Part shown: one piece after another, positions 10,673 through 23,337 of the stretch
Layout: each line of letters starts with the position of its first letter
Position numbering within the stretch: the first letter of the stretch is position 1
Source: Neoehrlichia mikurensis
Lineage (GTDB): Bacteria > Pseudomonadota > Alphaproteobacteria > Rickettsiales > Anaplasmataceae
Length of the DNA stretch: 64,000 nt
NCBI RefSeq assembly: GCF_019186785.1
Contig: NZ_CP066557.1
Coordinates: forward strand, 676,012-740,011
Direction: 5' to 3'
Translations under genes and position numbers: made by a program
Notes under the pieces: model-generated
The model's input: the letters and a program-made list of their open reading frames with translations, nothing else
Database searches by the model: none
What the model was told of the DNA's origin: nothing

Positions 10673-11650
10673 TTAATTTTTATAAATTTCTATATATAAA
10701 TCATTATCATTAGGATAAGGACTGTTCTGAGAGAAATCTATAGTATCTTTGATGACATTACGTATTTTTTTTTCATATTCATTAAGAACATCTTCGGTAG
10801 TAATATTTTGAGATATTATATATTTTTTTAGTCTATTGATAGGATCTTTAATTTCTTTTATTTCCTGTACTTCTTCTTTTGTTCTATATGTTGCTGGATC
10901 TGACATTGAATGTCCTCTGTAGCGGTAAGTTTTTATTTCAAGCAATACTGGACCGTTGTTTTCTCTACAGTGTTTTGCAGCATCTTGTCCTGTTTGTATT
11001 ACTGAAAATATATCCATGCCATCTACTTGATAACCAGGTATTCCACAACTTTCACCTTTTTTATATAAATCTGTTATGTATGATGCTCTTGCAACAGATG
11101 TGCCCATTGCGTACTCATTATTCTCAATAACATATATTATAGGCAATTTCCATAAAGATGCCATATTAAAGGATTCATAAACTTGACCTTGATTAACAGC
11201 TCCATCACCAAAGCATGCAAATACTACATTTGTATTTTGCTTATATTTATTAGCAAATGCAATGCCTGTTCCTATTGATACTTGCGCTCCTACAATGCCG
11301 TGTCCGCCGAAAAAATTTTTTTCAATATTAAACATATGCATAGAACCACCTTTACCTTTTGAACATCCTGTGCTTTTGCCCATAAGTTCTGCCATAACAT
11401 ATTTAGGGTCTGTACCCGCAGATAACATAAATCCGTGATCCCTGTAACTAGTAATGATAGAATCTCCATTGATTGTAGAATATTGTAATCCTACAGCTAC
11501 AGCTTCTTGTCCTATATATAAATGGCAAAAACCTCTTATAAGGCCCATGCCATAAAATTGGCCTGCTTTTTCTTCAAATCTACGTATCAGTAACATATTA
11601 TAATAACAGTTGATAATTTGTTCTTGTGTTAAATTTTTATAAAGCGACAT
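10673..11650 (-). CDS. pdhA: Pyruvate dehydrogenase E1 component, alpha subunit
   Basis: Thiamine-diphosphate-dependent decarboxylation of pyruvate, as half of the alpha2-beta2 E1 enzyme. The 325-residue protein has the ThDP motif GDGAVNQGQVYESFNMA running to ENNEYAMGT, and the phosphorylation-loop region YRYRGHSMSDPATYR of this family. The beta subunit gene is not adjacent, as is usual in Rickettsiales. GGAG lies about 10 bases before the ATG. The gene ends near a 1 kb gap and follows the hydrolase gene by 80 bp. Confidence 0.96.
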   Translation of the reverse strand: MSLYKNLTQEQIINCYYNMLLIRRFEEKAGQFYGMGLIRGFCHLYIGQEAVAVGLQYSTINGDSIITSYRDHGFMLSAGTDPKYVMAELMGKSTGCSKGKGGSMHMFNIEKNFFGGHGIVGAQVSIGTGIAFANKYKQNTNVVFACFGDGAVNQGQVYESFNMASLWKLPIIYVIENNEYAMGTSVARASYITDLYKKGESCGIPGYQVDGMDIFSVIQTGQDAAKHCRENNGPVLLEIKTYRYRGHSMSDPATYRTKEEVQEIKEIKDPINRLKKYIISQNITTEDVLNEYEKKIRNVIKDTIDFSQNSPYPNDNDLYIEIYKN

Positions 11651-11730
11651 TTATATTTACTCCATAATCTAACAAGTTGTTATAATAAAGTTATACTTTA
11701 TAAAACAGCACTTATAATTTATCAAGGTAT

Positions 11731-12582
11731 TTACAACAATGAGTTAACAATTAGCCAATCTTGTATATCTTTTATTTGATAATTTTCCATTAAAGAAGGA
11801 TTATGACCTATATTAGGATACTCAATATAATCAGTTATTGGATTTAATTCTATCATTTTTTTTAAAGTATCTCTTGTTAAAATATCTGATTGACTTCCCC
11901 TAAGAACTAATGTTTTACTTTTTATTTTTTTCCACACATCCCACATATTCATATTGTGTATAGATTTAATTGTATCATTGAATGCTATACTTATTTTTGG
12001 ATCGGCAGCAATTATATAATCATTTTGTTGTTTAATTATACTGTATTTTACAATATGATCCCAATGTTCTTTTTGCGTAATTTTAAAATTATAAAGCATT
12101 TTTTGTAAATAATGTTTTGCACTGCTTACATTGTTGAATTTAGGGATGTTACTAATATATTCAGCAATTTTCTTTAAAGGGACTATATCAATAAATGGTC
12201 CTATATCATTTAAAATTAGACTATTAATTAATTTTGGAAAATATGCTGCTAGGTACATACCTATAATACCACCCATTGATGTACCAAGAAAGTTAATTTT
12301 GTTAATTTTAAGATGTTGTAGTAGGTATATAATGCTTTTACAGTATGTCGAATAGTTGTATAGTGTTAAGTTTTTTATCCAGCTACTCTTTCCTCTTCCT
12401 ATTATATCAGGGCATATTACTTTACAATGTTTTGAAAGTGAAATAGCTAAGTAATCAAAATCTCTACAATTTCTTATTATTCCATGTACACATACTAAAG
12501 GTATAGAATTTCCTACATAGTCAAATATTAAGTAATGTATTTTAAATGGTTCTGAAAATTGTGAAACATGAAAATAGCTCAT
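11731..12582 (-). CDS. Alpha/beta hydrolase fold protein
   Basis: The 283-residue protein has the alpha/beta hydrolase layout: an oxyanion region VCVHGIIRN near residue 31, DIIGRGKSSW near residue 60, the nucleophile elbow GTSMGG near residue 100, an acid candidate in GSQSDILTRD, and the catalytic His in NIGHNPSLMENY near the C-terminus. All three triad positions look intact, so it is probably an active hydrolase. The substrate cannot be told from sequence. It is transcribed away from the divergent rRNA genes and may share a transcript with pdhA 80 bp downstream. Confidence 0.85.
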   Translation of the reverse strand: MSYFHVSQFSEPFKIHYLIFDYVGNSIPLVCVHGIIRNCRDFDYLAISLSKHCKVICPDIIGRGKSSWIKNLTLYNYSTYCKSIIYLLQHLKINKINFLGTSMGGIIGMYLAAYFPKLINSLILNDIGPFIDIVPLKKIAEYISNIPKFNNVSSAKHYLQKMLYNFKITQKEHWDHIVKYSIIKQQNDYIIAADPKISIAFNDTIKSIHNMNMWDVWKKIKSKTLVLRGSQSDILTRDTLKKMIELNPITDYIEYPNIGHNPSLMENYQIKDIQDWLIVNSLL

Positions 12583-12666
12583 TATAAACCGTAGTAATAA
12601 TATTATTAATTTAATATATCAATATCACTATCAAGAAGAAACTTATTTATTATTAGTAAAAAAGTA

Positions 12667-12695
12667 TTGACATGGAATGTATATTTCGTTAAAAC
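12667..12695 (+). promoter_or_regulatory. Candidate sigma-70 promoter P1 upstream of 23S rRNA
   Basis: Consensus -35 TTGACA at 12667-12672, a 17-bp spacer, and a -10-like TAAAAC at 12690-12695, about 170 bp before the mature 23S 5' end. This is a prediction from pattern only. Confidence 0.4.
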
Positions 12696-12750
12696 TTGTA
12701 ATTCATGAAACATTTAAAGTTGTTTTGTATATTTTTGATGTTTTGGTTGT

Positions 12751-12777
12751 TTGACAAGTAAGTAGAAAGATTAAAAT
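12751..12777 (+). promoter_or_regulatory. Candidate sigma-70 promoter P2 upstream of 23S rRNA
   Basis: A second consensus TTGACA at 12751-12756 is followed after 15 bp by TAAAAT at 12772-12777. Two perfect -35 hexamers 84 bp apart suggest tandem rRNA promoters, although this spacer is short. Confidence 0.4.
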
Positions 12778-12831
12778 GGTAGAGATTATTATATAATATA
12801 ATCTTGATTCAATTAGCTGAAAAGTATAAAA

Positions 12832-12851
12832 ATGTAGTTTTAATACTACAT
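12832..12851 (+). other. Hairpin in the 23S leader
   Basis: ATGTAGT (12832-12838) and ACTACAT (12845-12851) are perfect inverted repeats around a 6-base loop, just upstream of the 23S processing stem. It could be a leader structure; no T-run follows that would make it a terminator. Confidence 0.5.
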
Positions 12852-12865
12852 ATATTTTGCAAATA

Positions 12866-15632
<2,767 letters not shown>

Positions 15633-15693
15633 ATTTTGTAAATTATGTGTAGTGTTAAGATTATATTTTTATTCTTTCTTCTTACTTTTTTGG

Positions 15694-15835
15694 CATAGTT
15701 TAATTGGGTTGGTGGTAATAGCAAAAGTGAAACACCCGGTTACATTTCGAACCCGGAAGTTAAGCCTTTTAGCGCCTATGGTACTTTATCTTAAGATACG
15801 GGAGAGTAGGTCGCTGCCAGCCTTATTAAACTATG
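15694..15835 (+). promoter_or_regulatory. Inverted repeat enclosing 5S rRNA (processing stem)
   Basis: CATAGTTTAAT at 15694-15704 is the exact reverse complement of ATTAAACTATG at 15825-15835, and the two flank the 5S gene on either side. This would form an 11-bp stem extending the 5S terminal helix, a typical RNase processing site. A T-rich stretch follows and may help termination. Confidence 0.75.
15703..15826 (+). rRNA. rrf: 5S ribosomal RNA
   Basis: Recognised from the conserved core ACACCCGGTTACATTTCGAA, the following CCCGGAAGTTAAGCC, and GGGAGAGTAGGTCGCTGCCA near the 3' end. The terminal helix pairs GGGTTGG (15706-15712) with CCAGCCT (15817-15823). It lies about 70 bp downstream of 23S and is presumably cotranscribed with it. 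Confidence 0.9.
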
Positions 15836-16008
15836 TGTTTTTCATTTTTCTCTTAGATCAATATTATTTAATATATATGTCAGGATTAAATTGTATTTTA
15901 ATCTTTAAGCTATATTGTATCCTACTTGCATTCATATGGAATTATTATTAATAAAGCTTATTTTATAGTAGAAGCATTTTTTTACATATATGCATACTAA
16001 AATTGCTT

Positions 16009-17472
16009 TTATTCTTTGAGTTGAAAGTGAGGTTCATAATTTGATGTTTCATGAGTAATAATAACATCATGAACATGGCTTTCACGTAATCCTGATGATG
16101 TTATAATATTAAATTTACAATTTTTTTGCATTGAGGCAATATTTGCATTTCCTGTATATCCCATAGCAGATTTTAATCCCCCAATTAATTGATATATAAC
16201 ATCTGCAGCGCTACCTTTGAATGGTACTCTACCTTCTACTCCTTCAGGAATGAATTTACTACTTTCGTCTTGAAAATATCTATCTCCTGAGCCATCTCTC
16301 ATTGCATTAATTGATCCCATACCTCTATAAGTTTTATAAGCACGTCCATTATATATAATAATATTTCCGGGACTTTCATCAGTTCCAGCAAAAATAGATC
16401 CTATCATTACAACGTCAGCTCCTGCTGCTATAGATTTGGCAATATCTCCAGAATATTTTATACCGCCATCTGCAATAACTTTTATATTTTTGTCTTTACA
16501 TTCTGCAGCAATATTTTTTATTGCAGAAAATTGAGGTACTCCTACTCCTGTCACAATTCGAGTTGTACAAATAGATCCAGGACCTATTCCGACTTTTATA
16601 GCATCAACACCTGCTTCAATTAATGCTAGTGCACCTTCTGCTGTAGCAACGTTGCCGCCAATAACTTGAGAATGTGGATACATTGCTTTAATTTCTTTGA
16701 TAGTATGAATTACTCTTTCAGAATGGCCATGTGCTGTGTCAACAACTATAATATCAGCTTCTGCTGCAATGAGTCTTTCTGCCCTTTCAATCCCTTCTTT
16801 AATACCTGTACCTACTGCTGCAGCAACTCTTAATCTTGCTTTACTATCTTTGCATGAATTAGGAAATTTGTTAAATTTTTCAATGTCTTTAACAGTAATT
16901 AGACCTATACAACAATAATTTTCATTTATTACAATTAGTCTTTCTATTTTATTTTTATGTAGTAATTTCATTGCATCAGATCTTTGTATACCTTCCTGTA
17001 CTGTAACAAGGTTATTCTGTGTCATAATATCACGAACTTTACAGCTTTTATCTTCAATGAATCTTACATCTCTATTTGTTAGTATCCCTACTAATTTATT
17101 TGTATTGTTTGTAACTACTGGGATACCAGAATAATTATATTGCTGCATAAGTGCTAGTGCTTCAGATAGTGTTGCATCAGGAAGAATTGTTATAGGATTG
17201 TACACTATCCAACTTTCGTGTTTTTTAACTTTTTTTACTTCAGTAACTTGATTTTCAATTGATAAATTTTTATGTATGCATCCTATGCCCCCATGCTGAG
17301 CTACTGCTATAGCAAGTTTTGATTCAGTGACTGTATCCATAGCAGCTGACATTATAGGAATACCTAATTGTATATCATTTGTGATATAAGTTTTGACATC
17401 TACATCTGTTGGGAGCACATTTGATTGTGCAGGAATAATTAAAATATCATCAAATGAGTAAGAAATTTCCAC
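16009..17472 (-). CDS. guaB: Inosine-5'-monophosphate dehydrogenase
   Basis: Oxidises IMP to XMP, the committed step to GMP. The 487-residue protein has the TIM-barrel core interrupted by a pair of CBS domains (about residues 90-205). The catalytic Cys is in [17 protein letters not shown] near residue 300, and the flap region [10 protein letters not shown] follows. The start is GTG at 17472, preceded by AAAGGT at a suitable distance, and the N-terminus [14 protein letters not shown] matches the family. It stands alone between the 5S gene and a 550-bp gap. Confidence 0.97.
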   Translation of the reverse strand: MEISYSFDDILIIPAQSNVLPTDVDVKTYITNDIQLGIPIMSAAMDTVTESKLAIAVAQHGGIGCIHKNLSIENQVTEVKKVKKHESWIVYNPITILPDATLSEALALMQQYNYSGIPVVTNNTNKLVGILTNRDVRFIEDKSCKVRDIMTQNNLVTVQEGIQRSDAMKLLHKNKIERLIVINENYCCIGLITVKDIEKFNKFPNSCKDSKARLRVAAAVGTGIKEGIERAERLIAAEADIIVVDTAHGHSERVIHTIKEIKAMYPHSQVIGGNVATAEGALALIEAGVDAIKVGIGPGSICTTRIVTGVGVPQFSAIKNIAAECKDKNIKVIADGGIKYSGDIAKSIAAGADVVMIGSIFAGTDESPGNIIIYNGRAYKTYRGMGSINAMRDGSGDRYFQDESSKFIPEGVEGRVPFKGSAADVIYQLIGGLKSAMGYTGNANIASMQKNCKFNIITSSGLRESHVHDVIITHETSNYEPHFQLKE

Positions 17473-18026
17473 TGGTTACCTTTTTTTATGGTGTTTATTA
17501 AGTATATGAACTTTTAATATATATGCAATAGTATTACTATTCTCTTGTTATTAATATTACTTATGTTTTCTATACATGGGTATTTTATGATTATAGAAGT
17601 TAAGTGTGGTATTATTATGTAGCTAAATTATAAAGGTTAACTTTATTAATTAGGTATTGTAAAAGTATAAGAAGTATTTATTTAGTAAAAATTTTTTATA
17701 TGAGGGATTTAAAATAACTAAGAACAAAGAAACATGAAATGTTTTAGAGACCAAATGATATTTGAATACATTTTTGATAAAACGTGCACGTAGTAAATTC
17801 TTATTTATAACATAATCCTATGTAAAATATAAGAAAATCTTAAGTAATGATATATAAAAATTTTCTAAATATGCTAGAGGATTTTATTTGCTGATCATAA
17901 TAGTATTATTTGGATAGATAATTATAAAATTTATGGGTAATGTATATAGCTAGCTTAGTAAATAAGCTTTTTTATTAATTTAAAATATGTAATAATTTGT
18001 GACATAGTTTTTTTTTGCTTATTATA
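17473..18026. other. Gap between nadK and guaB
   Basis: About 550 bp of AT-rich sequence without a credible reading frame, RNA gene or clear repeat. Confidence 0.6.
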
Positions 18027-18818
18027 TTAAAATAAAAATTGTTCTGTGATGATTCTTTCTTCTAATTTATTGTGTGGATCAAATAATAATGTAATATCTA
18101 AATTATGTACTTTTTGTATTGTAACATTTTTTATATTATGAAATTCCGTATAATCTGCTACTGCATTTACTAAACGTATTTCAGGATTTAATACTTCGAT
18201 TTCTACTATTGCGTTATTTGGCAAAAGAGCACCGCGCCATCTTCTTGGTCTAAAAGGATTGATGGCAGTTAAAGAAATAATGTTAGAGTTTAATGGTAAA
18301 ATAGGTCCTCCAGCAGAAAAATTATAAGCTGTACTACCTGCAGGGCTTGCTACTAACACACCATCAGATATTAATTGTTTCATGACTAATTTATTATTAA
18401 TCTTTATTTTAAGATTTGCAGCTTGATGAGTATTACGCAAAAGTGAGATTTCATTAATTGCTATTGCGTTATACTGAATACCATTTATGTCAAATGCAGT
18501 CATTTTTAAGAGTAGGAGTTTTGTACTAACGGCGTTATTAATTAATGTAATTAAATCATTATCTGAGTATCTATTTAATAAAAACCCAACTGTACCATAA
18601 TTTATTCCATATACAGGAATATTTCTACAACATTGAATAACATAGCTATGTAAACTATGAAGCATTAAACCATCACCTCCCATTACTACTAATAGATCAA
18701 TAGAAGAATTAGGATTTTCTGTGATATCTATTAAATTATACTTTTCTTTTAAAAGATTTATTTGCTGATCTTCAACAAAACTGCTAGCAACATATCCAAT
18801 GTTCTTATACTTAATCAT
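18027..18818 (-). CDS. nadK: NAD kinase
   Basis: Makes NADP from NAD. The 263-residue protein carries the GGDG nucleotide motif (VVMGGDGLMLH) near residue 48, the NEISLLR segment near the middle, and the conserved SDGVLVASPAGSTAYNFSAG block. Its length is normal for bacterial NadK. It follows rpmE by 21 bp on the same strand, so rpmE-nadK is a likely transcription unit. Confidence 0.95.
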   Translation of the reverse strand: MIKYKNIGYVASSFVEDQQINLLKEKYNLIDITENPNSSIDLLVVMGGDGLMLHSLHSYVIQCCRNIPVYGINYGTVGFLLNRYSDNDLITLINNAVSTKLLLLKMTAFDINGIQYNAIAINEISLLRNTHQAANLKIKINNKLVMKQLISDGVLVASPAGSTAYNFSAGGPILPLNSNIISLTAINPFRPRRWRGALLPNNAIVEIEVLNPEIRLVNAVADYTEFHNIKNVTIQKVHNLDITLLFDPHNKLEERIITEQFLF

Positions 18819-18839
18819 TAAAAATACTAGCTAGGTAAT

Positions 18840-19082
18840 TTATGCTAAATCTCCAAATCTATTCAAGAACTTAGCAGCTTTGCTATTTTTTTTGCCAGCA
18901 ACTCTTAATCCAGGATTCCATGCAGGGTGATTGAAGTGATCAGTTTCAAGGTGTATTTTAGTAATTTTATTTTCTGTTCCTATAGTAGACATCATTGTTT
19001 GTTCGCTTCCATCTGTAAAAACAACTAATATAGGATGAGCCTTAGGGTGTCTTTCACTTTTTGAAACCTTTACATTTTTCAT
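18840..19082 (-). CDS. rpmE: 50S ribosomal protein L31
   Basis: An 80-residue ribosomal protein. HPKAHPILVVFTDGSEQ, TDHFNHPAWNPG and FLNRFGDLA are diagnostic of the L31 family. There is no CxxC pair, so this is the zinc-free type. A partial copy of the central part of this gene lies 36 kb away at 55631-55731 in inverted orientation. Confidence 0.95.
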   Translation of the reverse strand: MKNVKVSKSERHPKAHPILVVFTDGSEQTMMSTIGTENKITKIHLETDHFNHPAWNPGLRVAGKKNSKAAKFLNRFGDLA

Positions 19083-19442
19083 GATAAAACCTAACTTAAT
19101 TGTTAATATATTTTATTAATTCAAACATCAACTACTTCTTATACTATATTAGTGTTACGTTTTTGTCAAATTTAACTAAGTTTAGTATTTTAATTGTTAC
19201 ATATTTTGAATCAGTTGGTAATTACAATATAGAATATTCGGTATTTACGTAGGTTATGCGAATTGTTTTTTAACAACTTTGTTTTTATTAGGGATAATCA
19301 TATTTTATTATAGTTTGTGGGGTTTTATATTAACTGATGTTGTTATTTTATTTATTATGTACTTATTTCTTGATAAATTAACTTTGACTGAGTTATTTAT
19401 GCGAACTATAATTATTTGTAGAATAGGTAATAAGCTAAATAT
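19083..19442. other. Divergent rpmE/fabD gap
   Basis: 360 bp between divergent genes. It carries a good fabD promoter candidate at 19384-19412. The rpmE promoter must also lie here but was not resolved. Confidence 0.6.
19384..19412 (+). promoter_or_regulatory. Candidate sigma-70 promoter of fabD
   Basis: TTGACT (19384-19389), a 17-bp spacer and a perfect TATAAT (19407-19412) lie just upstream of the fabD ATG at 19443. The predicted transcript would start near 19419 with a leader of about 24 bases. It is the best-looking promoter in the window. Confidence 0.6.
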
Positions 19443-20402
19443 ATGATATTTGTATTTCCTGGACAGGGTTCTCAGTTTGTAGGGATGGGAAAAGAAATTT
19501 ATGATAATTTTACTGCTGCCCGTAATGTTTTTCACGAAGTTAATGATATATTAGGTAAGGATTTAACTAAAATAATATTTGAGGGACCATCTGAAGATTT
19601 AATGTCTACTGAAAATGCACAGTTGGCATTAATGGCAGTGTCAATAGCAACTTTGCGTGCACTTGAAAGTGTTTTAGGAAAAAAATTCTGTTCCAGTGAT
19701 AAAGTGAAATATATGGCGGGTCATTCGGTTGGTGAGTATACAGCCTTATGTGCGTCTGGTGCCATAAGTTTACCATTTATGGTGCAACTTTTAAAAGTGA
19801 GAAGTAAGGCAATGCATGAAGCAGTTGCTTATGGTTATGGAGGGATGGTAGCTTTAATAGGTGGAAGTATTGATGAAGTAGAATCAGTAGTACATTCTGC
19901 AAAAGCTTACGGTATATGTGAGATTGCAAATGATAATTGTAATGGACAGGTAGTTGTTAGTGGAGTAAGGAGTGCTTTAGAGAATTTGGAGCATCTTGTG
20001 AAAGGTACAAATATTAGGAAAATTATAAAATTACAAGTAAGTGGTCCATTTCATTCATCATTGATGTATTCTGCTTATAAAGAGGTGAGTAATTTTATTG
20101 ATTGTATTGATATTAAGATGCCGGCTATTAATGTAGTATCTAATGTTTCTGCAAGTGAATATACAAATTGTTCTATGATAAAGGATTTATTGGCAAGGCA
20201 GATTATTAGTAGAGTAAGATGGAGAGAAAGCGTAATTTATATGATAAGACGTGGTTATTCTCATTTTGTAGAAATTGGTGCAGGTAACGTTTTGTCAAAT
20301 TTAGTACAAAGGATTGATAATACAGTATGTAGTGTTAGTGTTAGTACTGTAAAGTGTATAGATGCTGTGGTATCTAGTTATTTTAGTGTTGTTGATGCTT
20401 GA
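19443..20402 (+). CDS. fabD: Malonyl-CoA:ACP transacylase
   Basis: Loads malonyl groups onto acyl carrier protein for fatty acid synthesis. The 319-residue protein starts with FVFPGQGSQ, has the nucleophile Ser95 in GHSVGEY, and has the His of the catalytic dyad in SGPFHSSLM near residue 204. The length is normal. A strong promoter candidate ends 31 bp upstream. tmk follows on the same strand after 126 bp. Confidence 0.96.
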   Translation: MIFVFPGQGSQFVGMGKEIYDNFTAARNVFHEVNDILGKDLTKIIFEGPSEDLMSTENAQLALMAVSIATLRALESVLGKKFCSSDKVKYMAGHSVGEYTALCASGAISLPFMVQLLKVRSKAMHEAVAYGYGGMVALIGGSIDEVESVVHSAKAYGICEIANDNCNGQVVVSGVRSALENLEHLVKGTNIRKIIKLQVSGPFHSSLMYSAYKEVSNFIDCIDIKMPAINVVSNVSASEYTNCSMIKDLLARQIISRVRWRESVIYMIRRGYSHFVEIGAGNVLSNLVQRIDNTVCSVSVSTVKCIDAVVSSYFSVVDA

Positions 20403-20422
20403 TATTATTGAAAGTAGTAATA

Positions 20423-20481
20423 GGATGCAGTAAAGCAACCCAATCTTTTTTTGGAGTATTTATCAAACTTATATTTTAAGG
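20423..20481 (+). pseudogene. Degraded duplicate of the tmk 5' region
   Basis: AAGCAACCCAATCTT followed by GTATTTATCAAACTTATATT aligns with tmk 20551-20620, where AAGACAACACAATCTT precedes GTATTTATCAAACTTATATG. It is a direct copy about 128 bp upstream of the true segment, with small deletions. No frame is preserved. Confidence 0.75.
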
Positions 20482-20528
20482 CTGATATTAAGCTTGCTGG
20501 TAAAAGTTTTTATTAATATTTGTGTTAA

Positions 20529-21134
20529 ATGTTTATTACTTTTGAAGGGATAGATGGGTGTGGTAAGACAACACAATCTTCTTTATTGCTGAAGTATTTA
20601 TCAAACTTATATGGTAAGGATAATGTTGTGATTACCAGAGAACCTGGTGGTACTTCTTTTAATGAGCTTGTACGTAAATTACTATTAGGTTTTACAGGTG
20701 AGAGAATTGATGCAGTAACGGAGTTGCTGTTTTTTATAGCTATGCGTAAAGAAAATTTTATAAAAGTAATAAAACCTAATTTATTGAATGATAAAATAGT
20801 AATATGTGATAGATTTATTGATTCAACAGTTGCGTATCAAGGCTATGGGCATGGTATTCAATTAAGTATAATTAAATTTCTTAATGAATTAGTTGTAGAT
20901 ATTCTTCCTGATATGACTTTTATTATTGATATTGATGTTAATAAATCTATATTAAGGGCTCATCACAATGGATATGAATCTTTAGATGTAAATTTTTATA
21001 AAAATGTAAGGTATGGATTTCAGTGTATTGCGAAAGAGAATGTGAAGCGTTGTCATATTATTCAATGTGAAGATGATGATAAAAATTCAATACATAACAA
21101 GGTTATAGAGTTATTTCATGCTAAGCAATATTAA
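20529..21134 (+). CDS. tmk: Thymidylate kinase
   Basis: Phosphorylates dTMP to dTDP. The 201-residue protein has the P-loop GIDGCGKTTQ near residues 7-16, the DR motif in VICDRFIDSTVAYQGYG, and REPGGT near residue 37. The LID segment is followed by a C-terminal half that is less conserved than usual but complete in length. A degraded partial copy of its own 5' end lies immediately upstream. Confidence 0.95.
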   Translation: MFITFEGIDGCGKTTQSSLLLKYLSNLYGKDNVVITREPGGTSFNELVRKLLLGFTGERIDAVTELLFFIAMRKENFIKVIKPNLLNDKIVICDRFIDSTVAYQGYGHGIQLSIIKFLNELVVDILPDMTFIIDIDVNKSILRAHHNGYESLDVNFYKNVRYGFQCIAKENVKRCHIIQCEDDDKNSIHNKVIELFHAKQY

Positions 21135-22024
21135 GTATTTATTTTCTTATTTAGGTTGTCTGTAGTAGGTAAATATAGGTTATGAAATAATATTGAGGAT
21201 TATTAGGTCAATATTATGATTGATACTAAAATTATAAAGGTAAAGAAGCATTATTGGGTGTAACAATATTTTCAATTTTAAAATATTACATAAAAAATTT
21301 AGTATTATGGTCTATAGTATATATATTTATCAATAATTCATCTATATTTATTAAAATGTTTTTTTTGATTAGTAATTATATATTGCCGAAAAGAGATATT
21401 TTATTGCTTTATAAATTATAAATATCAACTAAGATAATTTAGTATACGTTGTATTGGATGTAAGACATATAAATTTAGCTTGGTATATAATATCTTTCAT
21501 AAGGATAATAACATTAGTAATCTCTTGAAAGACGTGCTTTTAAATTCTAGTACTTCTTATGAAAATCTTCCTTGCCTTCAAGTAATAATAATATTATTTA
21601 ATGAAATCTTTTTTTATTTTAACTTCTTGTGAAGGTAATTAATTTATAGTTTATAAATTTGAATAAAAGGTTATGTAAACATAAAGTTTATTATAATTTA
21701 CATTAAGAATGTGATTTTTTAAAGATGTAGTTTTATAGTAGTAGTATTCTTTATGTTGTGTGATGCGAAAGTAAAATAAAAAAATATACATGTGAGATAA
21801 ATTTTATTTTAACAAAAAAATGAAAGTATATAAAGATGCTATTATATATAGTGTTTATATTACATTAACTTTATAGGGTAATATAAATTATAGGATAATA
21901 TAAAAATTATGTTTTCGAGAAAAGAATATTTAAATATGTAGTGTATGTTCAGGTGTTGAATTTTAAGAATTATAGGATAATATTAGTGACAGTCATAATT
22001 TTGTAAAATATGTGAAGGTGCTCT
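21135..22024. other. Gap between tmk and the MFS gene
   Basis: About 890 bp of very AT-rich sequence. I see no frame, RNA gene or clear repeat apart from short T- and A-runs. Confidence 0.6.
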
Positions 22025-23230
22025 GTGCTATTAGATAGAAAATTTGCTTCTTGGTTTTTAATTTCGTTTTTTTATGCTTACCAATATGTTTTAAGAGTAC
22101 TACCTAATATTGTATCTAATATTGTAATGGATAAATTTAATGTGGGTATTCTAGCTTTTGGACAATTTTCTGGGTTGTATTACATAGGATATACTCTTGC
22201 ACATATTCCAGTAGGGATAATGTTAGATAGGTATGGACCTAAAAAAATTATTCCTATTTTTATAGCTGTAACATTTATTGGATTAGTGCCATTGTTGTTT
22301 AATTCGTGGATATTTGTGCAAATTGGAAGAATTATAGTAGGGATTGGTTCTGTTGTTGGGGCATTGGGAATATTTAAGATATCAAATATGTATTTTCCTG
22401 GTACTTTTGCAAGGATGGTAGGATGTTCTATAATAATAGGATTATTAGGAGCTATGTACGGTGGATTACCAGTATCCTCTTTGATAAATATTTATGGATG
22501 GATGAGTTTAGTTTTAGGATTAATCATTATTGGAGCTATACTTTGTATTGTAATGTATTTTGTTATGATTCCTAGTGAGTCTAATGGTTATGATAATAAT
22601 TTTGTTAACCAATTTAAATTAATAATATGCAATAAAAATATTTTGTTAATTAGTTTATTTGCTGGATTAATGGTTGGTCCTTTAGAAGGGTTTGCTGATG
22701 GATGGGCTACGGTGTTTTTATTAACAATAGGTATGAGCTCTGAAACTGCAAAATTATTGCCATCTGCTATATTTTGTGGGATGTGTGTAGGGTCTTTTGT
22801 AATTCCTTATATGTTAGAAAGATCTTTTAACTCTTGGAATATAGTAATCTCTTGTGCTGCAATTATGTGTATATCATTATTTTTATTATTTGCAGTATGT
22901 GACAGTGTTTTGTGTGTTTTTATATTGTTCTTGATTATAGGATTTTGTTCCGCATATCAAATTGTAGCAACATGTAATGCAGTTACATATTCAGATGGAA
23001 GGTCAGTGGCTTTAGTTACCGCTATTTCGAATATGATAATCATGTGTTTTGGTTATATATTTCATACAATTATATCATGGATTGTACATTTATATTGGGA
23101 TGGAAGAATAGTGGAAGGTATAGCAGTTTATGAAATTGATTTGTTGATTAAAGCACTTATGGTTATACCTATTGGATTAATTATAGGGTTAGTAGGATTT
23201 GTTTGGATAAAATATCGTATAAGGAATTAA
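22025..23230 (+). CDS. Major facilitator superfamily transporter
   Basis: A 401-residue integral membrane protein with about 12 hydrophobic segments. The MFS loop 2-3 signature is visible as GIMLDRYGPKK near residues 64-74. The N-terminus SFFYAYQYVLRVLPN resembles a group of MFS carriers common in intracellular bacteria. The substrate cannot be predicted. The start is GTG at 22025, preceded by GAAGGTG at a suitable distance. It stands alone with a large gap upstream and a convergent neighbour downstream. Confidence 0.88.
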   Translation: MLLDRKFASWFLISFFYAYQYVLRVLPNIVSNIVMDKFNVGILAFGQFSGLYYIGYTLAHIPVGIMLDRYGPKKIIPIFIAVTFIGLVPLLFNSWIFVQIGRIIVGIGSVVGALGIFKISNMYFPGTFARMVGCSIIIGLLGAMYGGLPVSSLINIYGWMSLVLGLIIIGAILCIVMYFVMIPSESNGYDNNFVNQFKLIICNKNILLISLFAGLMVGPLEGFADGWATVFLLTIGMSSETAKLLPSAIFCGMCVGSFVIPYMLERSFNSWNIVISCAAIMCISLFLLFAVCDSVLCVFILFLIIGFCSAYQIVATCNAVTYSDGRSVALVTAISNMIIMCFGYIFHTIISWIVHLYWDGRIVEGIAVYEIDLLIKALMVIPIGLIIGLVGFVWIKYRIRN

Positions 23231-23337
23231 AAGCGTAATTATAAAAGTAGTTTATTTTAATAAAGATTTTTTATTTATATTGTTTATACAATGTAAAATT
23301 ATTCTTAATTTATATAATTAATTTAAGATTAATTATG

